38,146 nucleotides of DNA from Xanthobacter aminoxidans (GTDB lineage Bacteria > Pseudomonadota > Alphaproteobacteria > Rhizobiales > Xanthobacteraceae): the NCBI RefSeq assembly GCF_023571765.1, contig NZ_JAMJXC010000030.1, forward strand, positions 1 to 38,146, written 5' to 3'. The position numbers were made by a program, and so were the translations under genes. Each line of letters starts with the position of its first letter. Within the stretch, counting starts at the first letter, position 1. Shown piece by piece: positions 15,126 to 23,034 of this stretch. The notes below the pieces were generated by a model. The model was not told the DNA's origin and ran no database searches. It saw nothing but the letters and a program-made list of their open reading frames with translations.

Positions 15126-15455
15126 TCACTGCCAAAATCGACGCTCGGTGTCGTCGTTCAGTAGCTCCAGCAATTCCTTCAGCCGCTCGTGAATACTGTC
15201 GAGCTCCCAGAGGTGCTTGCCGTGGTTCTTGCGGAACAGCTGCCAGGAGGCCTGCTCCGGATCGAAGATCATCAGGGCGATGTCCACCACCCCGCCGTCG
15301 GGATCGATGTTGCGCGAGCAGCACGCGCTCTCGATCCGGTAGCCGCCCTCCGTGGCGACGACGCGGGGCGTGACATAGCGATAGCGCTTGCGCGCCCTTA
15401 TGGCGCGCTCGATGCGCTTCCTGTCGAGATCGTTCGGATGAGCGGGCAGCCTCAT
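15126..15455 (-). CDS. Nif-cluster protein of unknown function
   Basis: The 109-aa protein begins MRLPAHPNDLDRKRIERAIRARK and continues with RYRYVTPRVVATEGGYRIES, ACCSRNIDPDGGVVDIALM, LFRKNHGKHLWELDS, and a helix ending NDDTERRFWQ. The ACCSRN motif with vicinal cysteines and a His-rich stretch could bind metal. It resembles short proteins I associate with nif clusters (perhaps DUF3024), which is uncertain. The ATG at 15455 is used; no strong ribosome site is visible. It lies between a repeat element and a sigma-54 promoter, so its own promoter is unclear. Confidence 0.65.
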   Translation of the reverse strand: MRLPAHPNDLDRKRIERAIRARKRYRYVTPRVVATEGGYRIESACCSRNIDPDGGVVDIALMIFDPEQASWQLFRKNHGKHLWELDSIHERLKELLELLNDDTERRFWQ

Positions 15456-15502
15456 CGTCCTATCTCTCGCGGCTGTGTGACGCGCACGGCCGGCGCCGCG
15501 CA

Positions 15503-15553
15503 TCTAGAGCATTTTCGAGCGAAGTGGAGTCCGGTTCGCGTGAAGAAAATGCG
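15503..15553. repeat. Rhizobiales-type intergenic palindrome
   Basis: The element runs from TCTAGAGCATTTTCGAGCGA to GAAGAAAATGCG, with GCATTTTC (15509-15516) opposite GAAAATGC (15545-15552). I recall very similar sequences scattered between genes in Rhizobiales genomes. It is directly followed by a second palindrome sharing GAGCATTTTCG. Confidence 0.6.
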
Positions 15554-15565
15554 GACTGTCAAAAG

Positions 15566-15611
15566 CCTGGAGCATTTTCGGCGGACCGATGTTCGCCGAA
15601 AATGCTCCAGG
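15566..15611 (-). terminator. Long inverted repeat ending the nifB operon
   Basis: An 18-bp perfect stem (15566-15583 with 15594-15611) has a 10-nt loop and the core TGGAGCATTTTCGGCG. On the minus strand CTTTTGAC follows the stem, 3 nt after the second nifZ stop codon, so it can end the nifB operon. Its core matches the neighbouring repeat, suggesting a mobile palindrome taken over as terminator. Confidence 0.65.
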
Positions 15612-15613
15612 GA

Positions 15614-15856
15614 TCAGAGCGGCTGGATCTCTTCCTCGAGGCAGCCCACCACCAGGCGCTCGTTGAACTCGATCAGGTAGATGGGCGTGTTCGTGTCCGT
15701 GTGCTGGCCCACCTGCACGATCTCGCCGACCGTGCCGACACCCACCAGCAGCCCCTCGTCCGGCATGTCGGGATAGGACCCGTCATTGTAGAGGTCGATG
15801 AGGGTCTTGACCTTCATGCCCCAGTCGTACTTGGGCAGGCGTGGTTCGAGCATCAT
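15614..15856 (-). CDS. nifZ: Second NifZ-domain protein
   Basis: The 80-aa protein has the NifZ SH3-like core: MMLEPRLPKYDWGMKVKTLI, DGSYPDMPDEGLLVGVGTVGE, and PIYLIEFNERLVVGCLEEE. NifZ helps mature the P-clusters of the MoFe protein. The adjacent longer NifZ aligns over the (D/N)DG(S/T)Y, G-E-I/V and IY-x-(V/I)EF positions, so the two are tandem relatives. The ATG at 15856 has GGAG 10 nt upstream; a second ATG follows directly. It overlaps or abuts the previous stop, and an 18-bp inverted repeat follows. Confidence 0.8.
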   Translation of the reverse strand: MMLEPRLPKYDWGMKVKTLIDLYNDGSYPDMPDEGLLVGVGTVGEIVQVGQHTDTNTPIYLIEFNERLVVGCLEEEIQPL

Positions 15857-15861
15857 GATAA

Positions 15862-16179
15862 TCAAACTCCGGGGGCGGGGGGCAGCGGGATGTCCTGTTC
15901 TTCGCGCGGAACGGCGCTTTCCAGTTCCTTGCGCTTCATGCCGACGCGGTTGCCGCTCTCGGTGAACTCGACGCCGTAGATGTAGAACTGCTGGAGGAAG
16001 GTACCGATGGAGACGACGTAGCCGATCTCGCCCTTCTTCGCGAGAATCTCGCCGATCTCCTTGCCGGCATAGGTTCCGTCGTTGCGGATGACCCGCTTCG
16101 CCTTCACCTTCTCGCCGAAATTGAAGTAAGGCGGCTCGGAAATCTCCACCACATCGCTGTCGCGGACGATGTTGCTCAT
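15862..16179 (-). CDS. nifZ: NifZ, MoFe protein P-cluster maturation protein
   Basis: This 105-aa protein has classic NifZ motifs: EPPYFNFGEKVKAKRVIRND, GTYAGKEIGEILAKKGEIGY, VVSIGTFLQQFYIYGVEF. NifZ is needed for full P-cluster formation in NifDK. The C-terminus is Pro-rich (DIPLPPAPGV). It begins with an ATGA overlap with the end of the LRV gene, so the two are translated together. It belongs to the nifB operon. Confidence 0.92.
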   Translation of the reverse strand: MSNIVRDSDVVEISEPPYFNFGEKVKAKRVIRNDGTYAGKEIGEILAKKGEIGYVVSIGTFLQQFYIYGVEFTESGNRVGMKRKELESAVPREEQDIPLPPAPGV

Positions 16180-16958
16180 AGCGGCATCTCCCTCAAGAGC
16201 TGCCCGCCCGCCTTGATGCGGGAGCGGGCGACCTCGCGCACGAACTCGTCGTCATCTTCCAGGAACCGGGCGAGCTGGGACGGCGCCACCCGGCCGGCGA
16301 CCTCGTGGCGCACCCGCCAGTCCGCGTCGGACGCGAGGGCCGGAAGAAGGTCCGGGGCGAGGCGCTGGGCCACCTCCAGGCGGACGGCCGCGCTGCGGTC
16401 GCCGGCCATGCACATCAGCCATTCGGACGGCAGCCGCTGGGCCACCACCTTGCGCACCTCCGGCTCGGGATCGTCCACGAGGCGCGACAGCAGCGGCGGC
16501 GCGATGCGGCGGGCCACCACCAGGCGCACATAGTAATCGTCGTCCGCCAGCATGGGCGCGAGTTCCGCATCCTCCAGCAGCGAGACGATGCGGATGCGCA
16601 CCTCGCGATGGGGATCGTTGCGCAGCGGCAGGATGAGCCGCTTGGGCAGCCGGCGCGCCGCATTCCAGCGCACGGTCTCCTCGGGGTCGTTGAGGAGCGG
16701 CTTCAGGAAGAACACGTCCGCGTGCTTCGCCGCGATGGCCCGGACTTCGAAATGTTCGTGGCGGACATAGGAATTGGCAAGCGCCGGATTCCAGTTGAAG
16801 AAGCGGTCGATGCGCCGGGCGTAGCGGTCGTTCACGCAGGCCCGCCTCAGCTGGCACTTGCCGGCCGGCAGAAGGTCCGCCGCGTGGACGCAGCGCCGGC
16901 AGTCAATGTCTTCGCCGAGCCAGGTCTTGGCATCCTCGATGTCGTCGTCAGTCTTCAT
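16176..16958 (-). CDS. 4Fe-4S leucine-rich-repeat-variant (LRV) protein, copy 2
   Basis: The 260-aa protein has an N-terminal cysteine set (C20, C23, C35, C41), then RRIDRFF and about eight LRV repeats (for example DPHREVRIRIVSLL, DPEPEVRKVVAQRL, DADWRVRHEVAGRV). It matches the LRV protein at 4397-5200 in length, C-x2-C and C-x5-C spacing, RRIDRFF and repeat pattern. A role as a redox-sensitive or Fe-S-linked binding scaffold is only inferred. It overlaps the TPR gene by 11 nt upstream and nifZ by 4 nt downstream, so it is translationally coupled in the nifB operon. Confidence 0.88.
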   Translation of the reverse strand: MKTDDDIEDAKTWLGEDIDCRRCVHAADLLPAGKCQLRRACVNDRYARRIDRFFNWNPALANSYVRHEHFEVRAIAAKHADVFFLKPLLNDPEETVRWNAARRLPKRLILPLRNDPHREVRIRIVSLLEDAELAPMLADDDYYVRLVVARRIAPPLLSRLVDDPEPEVRKVVAQRLPSEWLMCMAGDRSAAVRLEVAQRLAPDLLPALASDADWRVRHEVAGRVAPSQLARFLEDDDEFVREVARSRIKAGGQLLREMPL

Positions 16959-17490
16959 CGTCCTGCCCCGCTCTGTTCAGCACGTCGAGCAAGAGCTTCG
17001 CGCCGATCTTGTCGGACGGATCGAGCTCGAGCAGCTTCATCACCGCGGCGCGCCCCTCGTCGAGATTGCCGAGGCGCATGTTGAGGTAGGCGTAGCCCTT
17101 CAGCGTGAACAGGAAGAAGCGCGGCATCAGGCGGTCGTAGCGGGAAAACTCCGCATCTTCCGCCCGCACGTCCCGCCAGTCGGCCGGGAGATTGGTCTCC
17201 CGCTGCGCCTTGGCGAGGCACTCCCGCGCCACCCCCAGGCACTCCCGCAGGCGACCCTTGTAGAAGTAGAAGCGATAGAGGCCGATGAGCACCGCCGCAT
17301 GGCCCGGGGCGATGGCCTCGGCCTTGCGCAGATGCGCTTCCGCCACTTCGTCCTGCTGGTAGGAGAGACCGGCTTCCCACAGATGGAACTGTGCGTCCTC
17401 CGGCAACCCTCCGCCCATCACCGCGCTCGCAAGGAGCGCTTCGGGGGTCAGGACGTCGGGCTCGCCAAAGGCCTGTGCGGAACCCTCCAT
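16948..17490 (-). CDS. TPR-like helical protein, copy 2
   Basis: The 180-aa protein is helical with TPR spacing: QFHLWEAGLSYQQDEVAEAH, HAAVLIGLYRFYFYKGRLRE, FFLFTLKGYAYLNMRLGNLD, AVMKLLELDPSDKIGAK. It is a paralog of the TPR protein at 10325-10807. I use the ATG at 17490 (MEGSAQAFGEPD); the AGGGG directly before it is too close for an ideal ribosome site, so a start further downstream is possible. It overlaps the LRV gene by 11 nt. Confidence 0.8.
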   Translation of the reverse strand: MEGSAQAFGEPDVLTPEALLASAVMGGGLPEDAQFHLWEAGLSYQQDEVAEAHLRKAEAIAPGHAAVLIGLYRFYFYKGRLRECLGVARECLAKAQRETNLPADWRDVRAEDAEFSRYDRLMPRFFLFTLKGYAYLNMRLGNLDEGRAAVMKLLELDPSDKIGAKLLLDVLNRAGQDDED

Positions 17491-17591
17491 CCCCTGTCCC
17501 CGTCCTGTCCTTGAGCCGGTGCCGGTCGAACCCCGGCCCGGTGAAGTCCGGGGCGGCGCCAGGCCGCCCCGGAAGAGGGTTCTCCCCGCCG

Positions 17592-17906
17592 TCAGTGGGC
17601 GTGGGAGGAGCAGGTGGTCGCCTTGGGATCGTTGAAGACGAGCCCGGTCTTGGCGGCCGTGTCGGTGAAGTCGATGGTCACGCCATCGAGCAGCAGGCGA
17701 CTTTCCGCCGGCAGGAACAGCTTCACCCCGTCCTTCTCCACCACCACATCGCCGGGCTGCGGTTCGGGCAGCACGGAGATGTCGGCGTTGAGACCGGAGC
17801 ATCCGCCGGGCGTCACATGCATGCGGAAGCCGGCGGTGGGGCCGCCGTCCGCCATGATCATCATGCGCATGAAGCGGGCGGCGGAGCGGGTCATGGTGAA
17901 GTTCAT
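17592..17906 (-). CDS. A-type Fe-S carrier (HesB/IscA-like) with a changed C-terminus
   Basis: The 104-aa protein has the HesB/IscA fold: TRSAARFMRMMI, FRMHVTPGGCSGLNADI (Cys36), LFLPAESRLLLDGVTIDFTD and FNDPKATTCSSHAH at the end. Usual members end CxC(G) with three ligands in total; here Cys99 is kept, the third position is Ser101, and His102 and His104 follow. Ligand set and cluster type may therefore differ. It sits between fdxN and the TPR gene in the nifB operon. The start at 17906 is 13 nt past the fdxN stop. The iscN gene at 23035-23355 has the normal CSC end. Confidence 0.85.
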   Translation of the reverse strand: MNFTMTRSAARFMRMMIMADGGPTAGFRMHVTPGGCSGLNADISVLPEPQPGDVVVEKDGVKLFLPAESRLLLDGVTIDFTDTAAKTGLVFNDPKATTCSSHAH

Positions 17907-17917
17907 CGCGCAGATCC

Positions 17918-18142
17918 TCAGGCGGTGGGCTGGTAGCGGGGATATGCGTTGTCGATCACGCAGGTATCGTCCACCGGACAGACCGCCGCGCACTGCGGCA
18001 CGTCGAAGTGGCCGATGCACTCGGTGCACTTCTTCGGATCGATCACGAACGTCCCGTTCTTCTCCGAAATGGCCACGTTGGGGCATTCCGGCTCACAGGC
18101 CGAGCAGCTCGTGCACTGCGACGCGACGATTTTGAGGGTCAT
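17918..18142 (-). CDS. fdxN: FdxN-type 2[4Fe-4S] ferredoxin
   Basis: The 74-aa protein has two clusters of four cysteines: C10, C13, C16, C20 and C39, C42, C51, C55, the second with the C-x2-C-x8-C-x3-C spacing of nif ferredoxins. FdxN serves NifB by giving electrons for FeMo-co precursor synthesis and can donate to nitrogenase reductase. AGGAG stands 7 nt before ATG 18142. It lies directly downstream of nifB, as in many diazotrophs. Confidence 0.93.
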   Translation of the reverse strand: MTLKIVASQCTSCSACEPECPNVAISEKNGTFVIDPKKCTECIGHFDVPQCAAVCPVDDTCVIDNAYPRYQPTA

Positions 18143-18166
18143 GGCGATGCTCCTTTACTTCGCCGG

Positions 18167-19741
18167 TCAGGCCGCGTTGATGAGCGCGCCCTGCCGGATC
18201 TCGGCGTCGCCGCGCGCGGTGTGGACGATCTCGCCGGTCTTCACCTTGTTCAGGTATTCCTTGAACCAGGTGATCGCCGACTTCTCGATGAACTCGTGGG
18301 CGAAGGTGTCGACGGGCTCGATGCCGGCCTTGATGAGGTCCGCCTTCGGGCAGCCGCCGATCTTCGCCACGAACACCGCATGGCAGTCGTTGATGGCGCG
18401 GATGATGGTCTCGAGGCTGTCCTCCTCGCCGTAGCCGCCCTGGCAATACAGGTCGACGCGGCGATGGCCGACGAACTTGGCGCCCGCCGTGGAGAGTTCC
18501 CACACCTGGAACTCCTTGGCGTGGCCGAAGTGCTCGTTGATGAGGCCCGAGCCCTTGGTGGCAACCGCGGTGAGCAGCTTGATGTCGCTCTGCTCGCCGG
18601 CGAGAGCCTCCAGCTCCTCCTGCTTCGCCGCCACCTTGGCGACGCGCTCTTCCTCGACGAGGGCCTGGTAGGCCTTGCGGCTGTCGAGGTCGTAATTGAC
18701 CTCCATGGCCATGATCTTGTCGGTGGTGAACTCGGCGGAGCGGTCCTCGCCGAGGAGGCCCACGGCGTCGGCGCGGCACTGACGGCAGTGACGCATCATG
18801 TTCATCTCGCCCTCGCACTCGTCCTGGAGCGCCTTGAGCTCCTGGGCGGTGGGGCCACGCTGGCCGTTGAGGCCAAACACGGTGCCATGCTCGGGGGAGG
18901 AGATGAGCGGCATGATGTTGTGCAGGAACGCGCCACGCGACTTCACCGCACGGTTTACTTCGACAAGATGCTTGTCGTTGATGCCCGGGATCATCACCGA
19001 GTTCACCTTGCACAGGATGCCGCGCTCGGTGAGCATCTCGAGGCCGAGCATCTGCCGGTCGGTGAGGAGCTTGGCCGCCTCATAGCCGGTGTAGCGCTTG
19101 TGCTTCCAGAACACCCAGGGATAGATCTTCGCGCCGACCTCGGGGTCCACCATGTTGATGGTGATGGTCACGTGGTCCACGTTGAAGCCGGCGATGGTGT
19201 CCACGTGGTCCGGCAGGGCAAGGCCGTTGGTGGACAGGCAGAGCTTGATGTCCGGGGCGGTCCGGTTGATCAGCTCGAAGGTCTTGAAGGTCTTCTCGGG
19301 GTTGGCGAGCGGGTCGCCGGGGCCGGCGATGCCGAGCACGGTCATCTGCGGAATGGTGGAGGCCACGGCCAGCACCTTCTTCGCGGCCTGCTCGGGCGTC
19401 AGCTTCTCGGAGACCACGCCGGGGCGGCTCTCGTTGGCGCAGTCATACTTGCGATTGCAGTAGTTGCACTGGATGTTGCACGCCGGGGCAACGGCAACAT
19501 GCATACGCGCATAGTGGTGGTGGGCTTCTTCACTGTAGCAGGGATGGTTCTTCACCTTCTCCCAGATCTCGGTGGGCAGGTCGCCCTGGCCGGCCGACGA
19601 GCCGCAGCTCGCCTTGCCCGAACCACCCGAGGTGCCGCAGCCCTGGTGCTCGGCCTTGGCCTGCATGACCTCGGCCAGCTTCTCGTCCATTCCGACGGCG
19701 TTCATGCCAACCGCGTTTTCTTGCTGTGTCGACGCGTGCAT
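18167..19741 (-). CDS. nifB: NifB, radical SAM FeMo-co precursor (NifB-co) synthase
   Basis: NifB fuses two [4Fe-4S] clusters and inserts a carbide and sulfur to make NifB-co. The 524-aa protein has the radical SAM motif C88-x3-C92-x2-C95 (CNIQCNYC), the further ligands Cys68 ([16 protein letters not shown]) and Cys101 ([12 protein letters not shown]), and [17 protein letters not shown]-terminal NifX-like cofactor-binding domain (about 395-510) follows, with [20 protein letters not shown]. The N-terminal 60 residues are Gly/Ser/Cys-rich. It heads the nifB operon behind a sigma-54 promoter and two NifA sites. Confidence 0.97.
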   Translation of the reverse strand: MHASTQQENAVGMNAVGMDEKLAEVMQAKAEHQGCGTSGGSGKASCGSSAGQGDLPTEIWEKVKNHPCYSEEAHHHYARMHVAVAPACNIQCNYCNRKYDCANESRPGVVSEKLTPEQAAKKVLAVASTIPQMTVLGIAGPGDPLANPEKTFKTFELINRTAPDIKLCLSTNGLALPDHVDTIAGFNVDHVTITINMVDPEVGAKIYPWVFWKHKRYTGYEAAKLLTDRQMLGLEMLTERGILCKVNSVMIPGINDKHLVEVNRAVKSRGAFLHNIMPLISSPEHGTVFGLNGQRGPTAQELKALQDECEGEMNMMRHCRQCRADAVGLLGEDRSAEFTTDKIMAMEVNYDLDSRKAYQALVEEERVAKVAAKQEELEALAGEQSDIKLLTAVATKGSGLINEHFGHAKEFQVWELSTAGAKFVGHRRVDLYCQGGYGEEDSLETIIRAINDCHAVFVAKIGGCPKADLIKAGIEPVDTFAHEFIEKSAITWFKEYLNKVKTGEIVHTARGDAEIRQGALINAA

Positions 19742-19795
19742 CTATCTGCTCCTCGCTTGCAGCAGGATCCCGATAAATCCTTGGCTGAGAGAGGA

Positions 19796-19810
19796 GCAAC
19801 AGCCGTGCCA
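19796..19810 (-). promoter_or_regulatory. sigma-54 promoter of nifB
   Basis: Read on the minus strand the site is TGGCACGGCTGTTGC, a perfect -24/-12 match. The start is expected near 19784, about 43 nt before nifB. Confidence 0.9.
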
Positions 19811-19868
19811 GCCCGACAGAGGACAGATACCTGAGAAATATCAATTACCTGGAGGGGAGGCATCTGGC

Positions 19869-19884
19869 TGTCGGCTTGTGAACA
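19869..19884. promoter_or_regulatory. NifA site 1 for nifB
   Basis: TGTcggcttgtgaACA is an exact TGT-N10-ACA, 59 bp upstream of the nifB -24 element. Confidence 0.75.
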
Positions 19885-19906
19885 TCGAGCCGCGACACGA
19901 CTGACA

Positions 19907-19922
19907 TGTTGGAAAAGTTACA
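19907..19922. promoter_or_regulatory. NifA site 2 for nifB
   Basis: TGTtggaaaagttACA is an exact TGT-N10-ACA, 97 bp upstream of the -24 element and 38 bp (between three and four helical turns) from site 1. Confidence 0.75.
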
Positions 19923-20020
19923 TGCTCGGCGTCGATTTGCGGCCTGTCCCGGCGCGCATTTGATCGAGGTCAATGCGAGCCCGAAAACCTCGCCCGCTTC
20001 CGAGCGAAACGACGATCCCA

Positions 20021-20059
20021 AAAGCAAGGGGAGCATGCCCGGTGCCGGACATGCTCCCC
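20021..20059 (-). terminator. Terminator after the SIR2-like gene
   Basis: A 10-bp stem GGGGAGCATG/CATGCTCCCC (20028-20037 with 20050-20059) encloses an inner CCGG/CCGG. On the minus strand it is followed by TTGCTTTTGGG. It ends the iscN-nifU-nifS-nifT-SIR2 unit before the nifB control region. Confidence 0.75.
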
Positions 20060-20090
20060 CCTCACTCTTCACACCGGGCCGCAGCCCGCA

Positions 20091-20957
20091 TCAGGCCGAC
20101 ATGATGACGTCGAGCGCCTTCGGCAGCGACATGGCGATGGGCGTGATGGCGTGGGTGAGCAGGAAGCGCAGCTCGTTCTTGGTGAGCGTCGCCTCGTCCA
20201 CGATGGCGAAGTGCGGCGCGCGCGAACGCTTGGAGATCTGCCGGGCGTAGGTGCGCAGCATCTGGTCGTGGAAGCGACAGCCGAGGAACAGGAAGCTGCG
20301 CTCGGTGCGGCGGTTCTTCACCACGTCCGGGATGGGCGTCTGGATGTCGATCTCGGTGAGGACTTCCACATAGTCCGCGTCGGAGATCAGCCAGTTCTTC
20401 GCCGGCGCGGCGCTGCCGTGGGGCTTGTAGAGCACGGTCTTCCAGCCTTCCGCGGTGGCGCGGTCGCTCTCGGTGCCGGCGTGATCATAGAAGCGATACC
20501 AGCGGTCCTCGCCGATGCCGGCGCGGGTGATGCCCTGCGCCTCGCCCCAGTCGGCACGGCCGGCGAGGGCCGCGCGCATGGCGCCGTCGTACCAAGTGTC
20601 CACGATCAGCGCGAGGGGCAGGCCCGCGAGAAAGGTGTGGAACGGCAGCGGCGGCACCTGGGGCCCAAACGCCTCCGCCATCAAGGCGGAGACGGTGTTG
20701 CGGTGCTTCATGCTCTCGATGTGCTGGGCCGCGGCCCAGCAATTGCCCTTGGCGCGCTTGGGCAGGGCCACCTTGGTGCCGAAGAAGACCGAAAGGTCTT
20801 CCGGCGTCACCGGGATGGCGGGGGCTCCGAGGGCGAGGAGGCCGGGCCCGAGGTAGGGCACGACCTTGTCGGCGCGCAACTCCGCCGCCACGTCCTTCAG
20901 GACGGCTTCGGCGTCGGCGAGCTTCAGCGTCTCGATATTGGCGACGGAAATGTTCAT
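20091..20957 (-). CDS. SIR2-like (SIR2_2-type) protein
   Basis: This 288-aa protein resembles SIR2-like domains (SIR2_2 group): [15 protein letters not shown] (32-46) fits the N-terminal NAD loop, [19 protein letters not shown] (178-196) fits the HG-s-x-P and late strand, and [13 protein letters not shown] (222-234) fits the (F/I)xGxSxxD motif. True sirtuin features such as a zinc-binding Cys4 are not seen. SIR2-like proteins bind or cleave NAD; deacylation is only one possibility. It lies 6 nt after nifT, so it is in the nifS-nifT transcript. I recall SIR2-family genes next to nifT in some diazotrophs, but their function is not known to me. Confidence 0.78.
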   Translation of the reverse strand: MNISVANIETLKLADAEAVLKDVAAELRADKVVPYLGPGLLALGAPAIPVTPEDLSVFFGTKVALPKRAKGNCWAAAQHIESMKHRNTVSALMAEAFGPQVPPLPFHTFLAGLPLALIVDTWYDGAMRAALAGRADWGEAQGITRAGIGEDRWYRFYDHAGTESDRATAEGWKTVLYKPHGSAAPAKNWLISDADYVEVLTEIDIQTPIPDVVKNRRTERSFLFLGCRFHDQMLRTYARQISKRSRAPHFAIVDEATLTKNELRFLLTHAITPIAMSLPKALDVIMSA

Positions 20958-20963
20958 CTCAGC

Positions 20964-21179
20964 TCACTCCTCCTCGCCACGCTTCTTCGCGTTGACGGTG
21001 ATGGGCAGGGTGGTTCCCTCGGCCATCTCGGGCAGGTCGAGCACCCAGCCGTTGGCGATCTTGATCCAACCACCCCACAGGGACTCGTGCTCGAACTCGA
21101 CGATCGGCTCCTCCAGGTCCTTCTTGGGGACGTAGATGGACAGGCCGATTTCCGGGGAACGGCGAATCATGACTTTCAT
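20964..21179 (-). CDS. nifT: NifT/FixU family protein
   Basis: The 71-aa protein matches NifT: MKVMIRR, LSIYVPKKDLEEPIVEFEH, LWGGWIKIANGWVLDLPEM, TTLPITVNAKKR. NifT is a small conserved nif protein whose loss often has a weak phenotype; its role is unclear. GAGCC upstream of the ATG is a modest ribosome site. It follows nifS after 133 nt and precedes the SIR2-like gene by 6 nt. Confidence 0.92.
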   Translation of the reverse strand: MKVMIRRSPEIGLSIYVPKKDLEEPIVEFEHESLWGGWIKIANGWVLDLPEMAEGTTLPITVNAKKRGEEE

Positions 21180-21312
21180 TTATTGGCTCCTTGATCGGGC
21201 TTTACTCGCCGCTGTGACCCGGCAGGACCGAAGCCCGAACGGGGACGCTGGTGATGCGCGCCGGGCGCGGGGCACCGCACGGAGCACGAAAGGGTGTGGC
21301 GTATGGCCGATG

Positions 21313-22512
21313 TCAGACATGATCGGCGACGGCGGATGCATCGCCCGTGGCCGCCGCCCAGGCCGGCGACATGGCGCGCAGGCGGGCGACGATGTCGGGC
21401 AGAACCTCCAGCACGCGGTCCACGTCGTCGCTCGTGTTCTCGCGCGACAGGGACAGGCGCAGGGCGCCATGCAGCGCGCTCGCGGGCAGGTTCATGGCGC
21501 GCAGCACATGGGAGGGCTCGGTGGAGCCGGAGGTGCAGGCCGAGCCGGTGGAGGCCGCGACGCCGGCCTTGTTGAGATTGTGCAGCACCGCCTCGCCATC
21601 GAGATATTCGAAGGCGACATTGGCGGTGTTGGGCAGGCGGTTGTCGCCGTCGCCGTTGAGGAGGGTGTGGCTGACCTGCTGCAGGATGCCCTGCTCCAGC
21701 CGGTCGCGCAGCGCCTTCACGCGGGTGCGCTCCTCCTCCATGTGGGCGAGAGCCAGCTCGGCCGCCGCGCCGAGGCCGATGATGCCGGGCACGTTCTCGG
21801 TGCCGCCGCGCCGCCCGCGCTCCTGATGGCCGCCACGCACCAGCGGGCGGAACTTCACGCCCTTGCGCACATAGAGCGCGCCGATGCCCTTGGGGCCGTG
21901 CAGCTTGTGGCCGGAGAGCGAGAGCATGTCGATCTCGGTGGACTTGAGATCGATGGCGACCTTGCCCACCGCCTGCACCGCATCGGTGTGGAACAGGGCG
22001 CCCGCCGCATGGGCCTGTCGCGCGAGATCCGCCACCGGAAACAGCGTGCCGGTCTCGTTGTTGGCCCACATCACGGAGACCAGCGCGGTCTTCGGCGACA
22101 AGGCCGCGGCGAAGGCGTCGAGGTCGAGCCGCCCCTGCCGGTCCACCCCGATGAGATGGACCTTGATGCCGCGCGTCTTCTCCAGATGGGCGACGAGGGT
22201 GAGCACGGCGGGATGCTCCACCGTGGTGGTGACGATCTCGTCCCGCCCCTCCTGGGTCTCCAGCGCGGAGAGGATGGCGGCGTTGTCGGATTCCGTGCCG
22301 CCCGAGGTGTAGATGATCTCGTGGTCGAACTGGGCACCGAGGAGGGCCTGCAACTGCTTGCGGGCCTTTTTCAGCGCCTCGCCCACATGCTCGCCGAAGG
22401 CGTGGGTGGACGAGGCGTTGCCGAAATGCTCCGAGAAGAACGGCAGCATCGCCGCGACGACGGCAGGGTCGGTGCGCGTCGTCGCGTTGTTGTCGAGATA
22501 GACCGGGCGCAC
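21313..22512 (-). CDS. nifS: NifS, cysteine desulfurase
   Basis: NifS is a PLP enzyme that frees sulfur from cysteine for nif Fe-S clusters. With the GTG at 22512 as start the protein is 399 aa and begins MRPVYLDNNATTRTDP, as NifS proteins do. The PLP lysine is then K203 (LSGHKLHGPKG) and the catalytic cysteine C326 (STGSACTSGS), one residue off A. vinelandii K202/C325. GAGGGG stands 8 nt before this GTG; another GTG at 22521 has poorer spacing. It follows the short nifU gene by 49 nt. Confidence 0.95.
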   Translation of the reverse strand: MRPVYLDNNATTRTDPAVVAAMLPFFSEHFGNASSTHAFGEHVGEALKKARKQLQALLGAQFDHEIIYTSGGTESDNAAILSALETQEGRDEIVTTTVEHPAVLTLVAHLEKTRGIKVHLIGVDRQGRLDLDAFAAALSPKTALVSVMWANNETGTLFPVADLARQAHAAGALFHTDAVQAVGKVAIDLKSTEIDMLSLSGHKLHGPKGIGALYVRKGVKFRPLVRGGHQERGRRGGTENVPGIIGLGAAAELALAHMEEERTRVKALRDRLEQGILQQVSHTLLNGDGDNRLPNTANVAFEYLDGEAVLHNLNKAGVAASTGSACTSGSTEPSHVLRAMNLPASALHGALRLSLSRENTSDDVDRVLEVLPDIVARLRAMSPAWAAATGDASAVADHV

Positions 22513-22561
22513 GGCGCTCACCCCTCGGGTCGACTGCGGCGTCTTGCTGTGTGGCAGGCCG

Positions 22562-22972
22562 TCAGCGGATGGGAGACGGCGCCGCCGGCGCCGGAACGGC
22601 CGGGGCAGCCGCGGCGGGAGTCGCAACGGGCTTGGGAGCGGCGGGCTTGGGCGCAGCGGAAAGCGCCGGGCCGGGGCCCTTCAGGCTCACCAGCGGCTTG
22701 TTCTGCGCGCCGGCGACGGGGATCAGGCGGATCAGCTCGCCGAGGCGCTCGACGATCTTGGACTGGATGCCCTCGATGGTCTCGCTCGCCAGTTTGCAGA
22801 AGACGCAGGCGCCGGTCATTTTCACCATGACCTTGGTGCCGTCGATCTCCACCAGCTCGCAGTCGCCGCCGTCGCGGACGAGGTTGGGACGGATTTCCTC
22901 GATCACCTCGCGGATGATCGCCTCGCGGCGGGCTTCACGGCTGAGCGCGGGCGCTTCGGTCTCGGCCAACAT
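22562..22972 (-). CDS. nifU: Short NifU: Nfu (C-terminal) domain only, with Pro/Ala tail
   Basis: The 136-aa protein has only the Nfu domain of NifU: AIIREVIEEIRPNLVRDGGD and VKMTGACVFCKLASETIEGI with the C56-x2-C59 pair that holds a [4Fe-4S] cluster. The N-terminal IscU-like scaffold and the central BFD [2Fe-2S] domain of full NifU (about 310 aa) are absent. The last 35 residues are a low-complexity Pro/Ala/Lys tail. The iscN-nifU-nifS order matches what I recall for rhizobial nif clusters with short NifU. The ATG at 22972 is preceded by GAGAGGAT. Confidence 0.9.
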   Translation of the reverse strand: MLAETEAPALSREARREAIIREVIEEIRPNLVRDGGDCELVEIDGTKVMVKMTGACVFCKLASETIEGIQSKIVERLGELIRLIPVAGAQNKPLVSLKGPGPALSAAPKPAAPKPVATPAAAAPAVPAPAAPSPIR

Positions 22973-23034
22973 CGCAATATCCTCTCTGTGTTCTCTGTTC
23001 TGCCGCCTGTCGGAGGACGGCGCGCGGATGGCGG

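Larger units (their letters stand above)
19742..20090. other. Intergenic region upstream of nifB
   Basis: No gene seen. It holds the nifB sigma-54 promoter, two NifA-type sites and, at its right end, the terminator of the SIR2-like gene. Confidence 0.7.
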
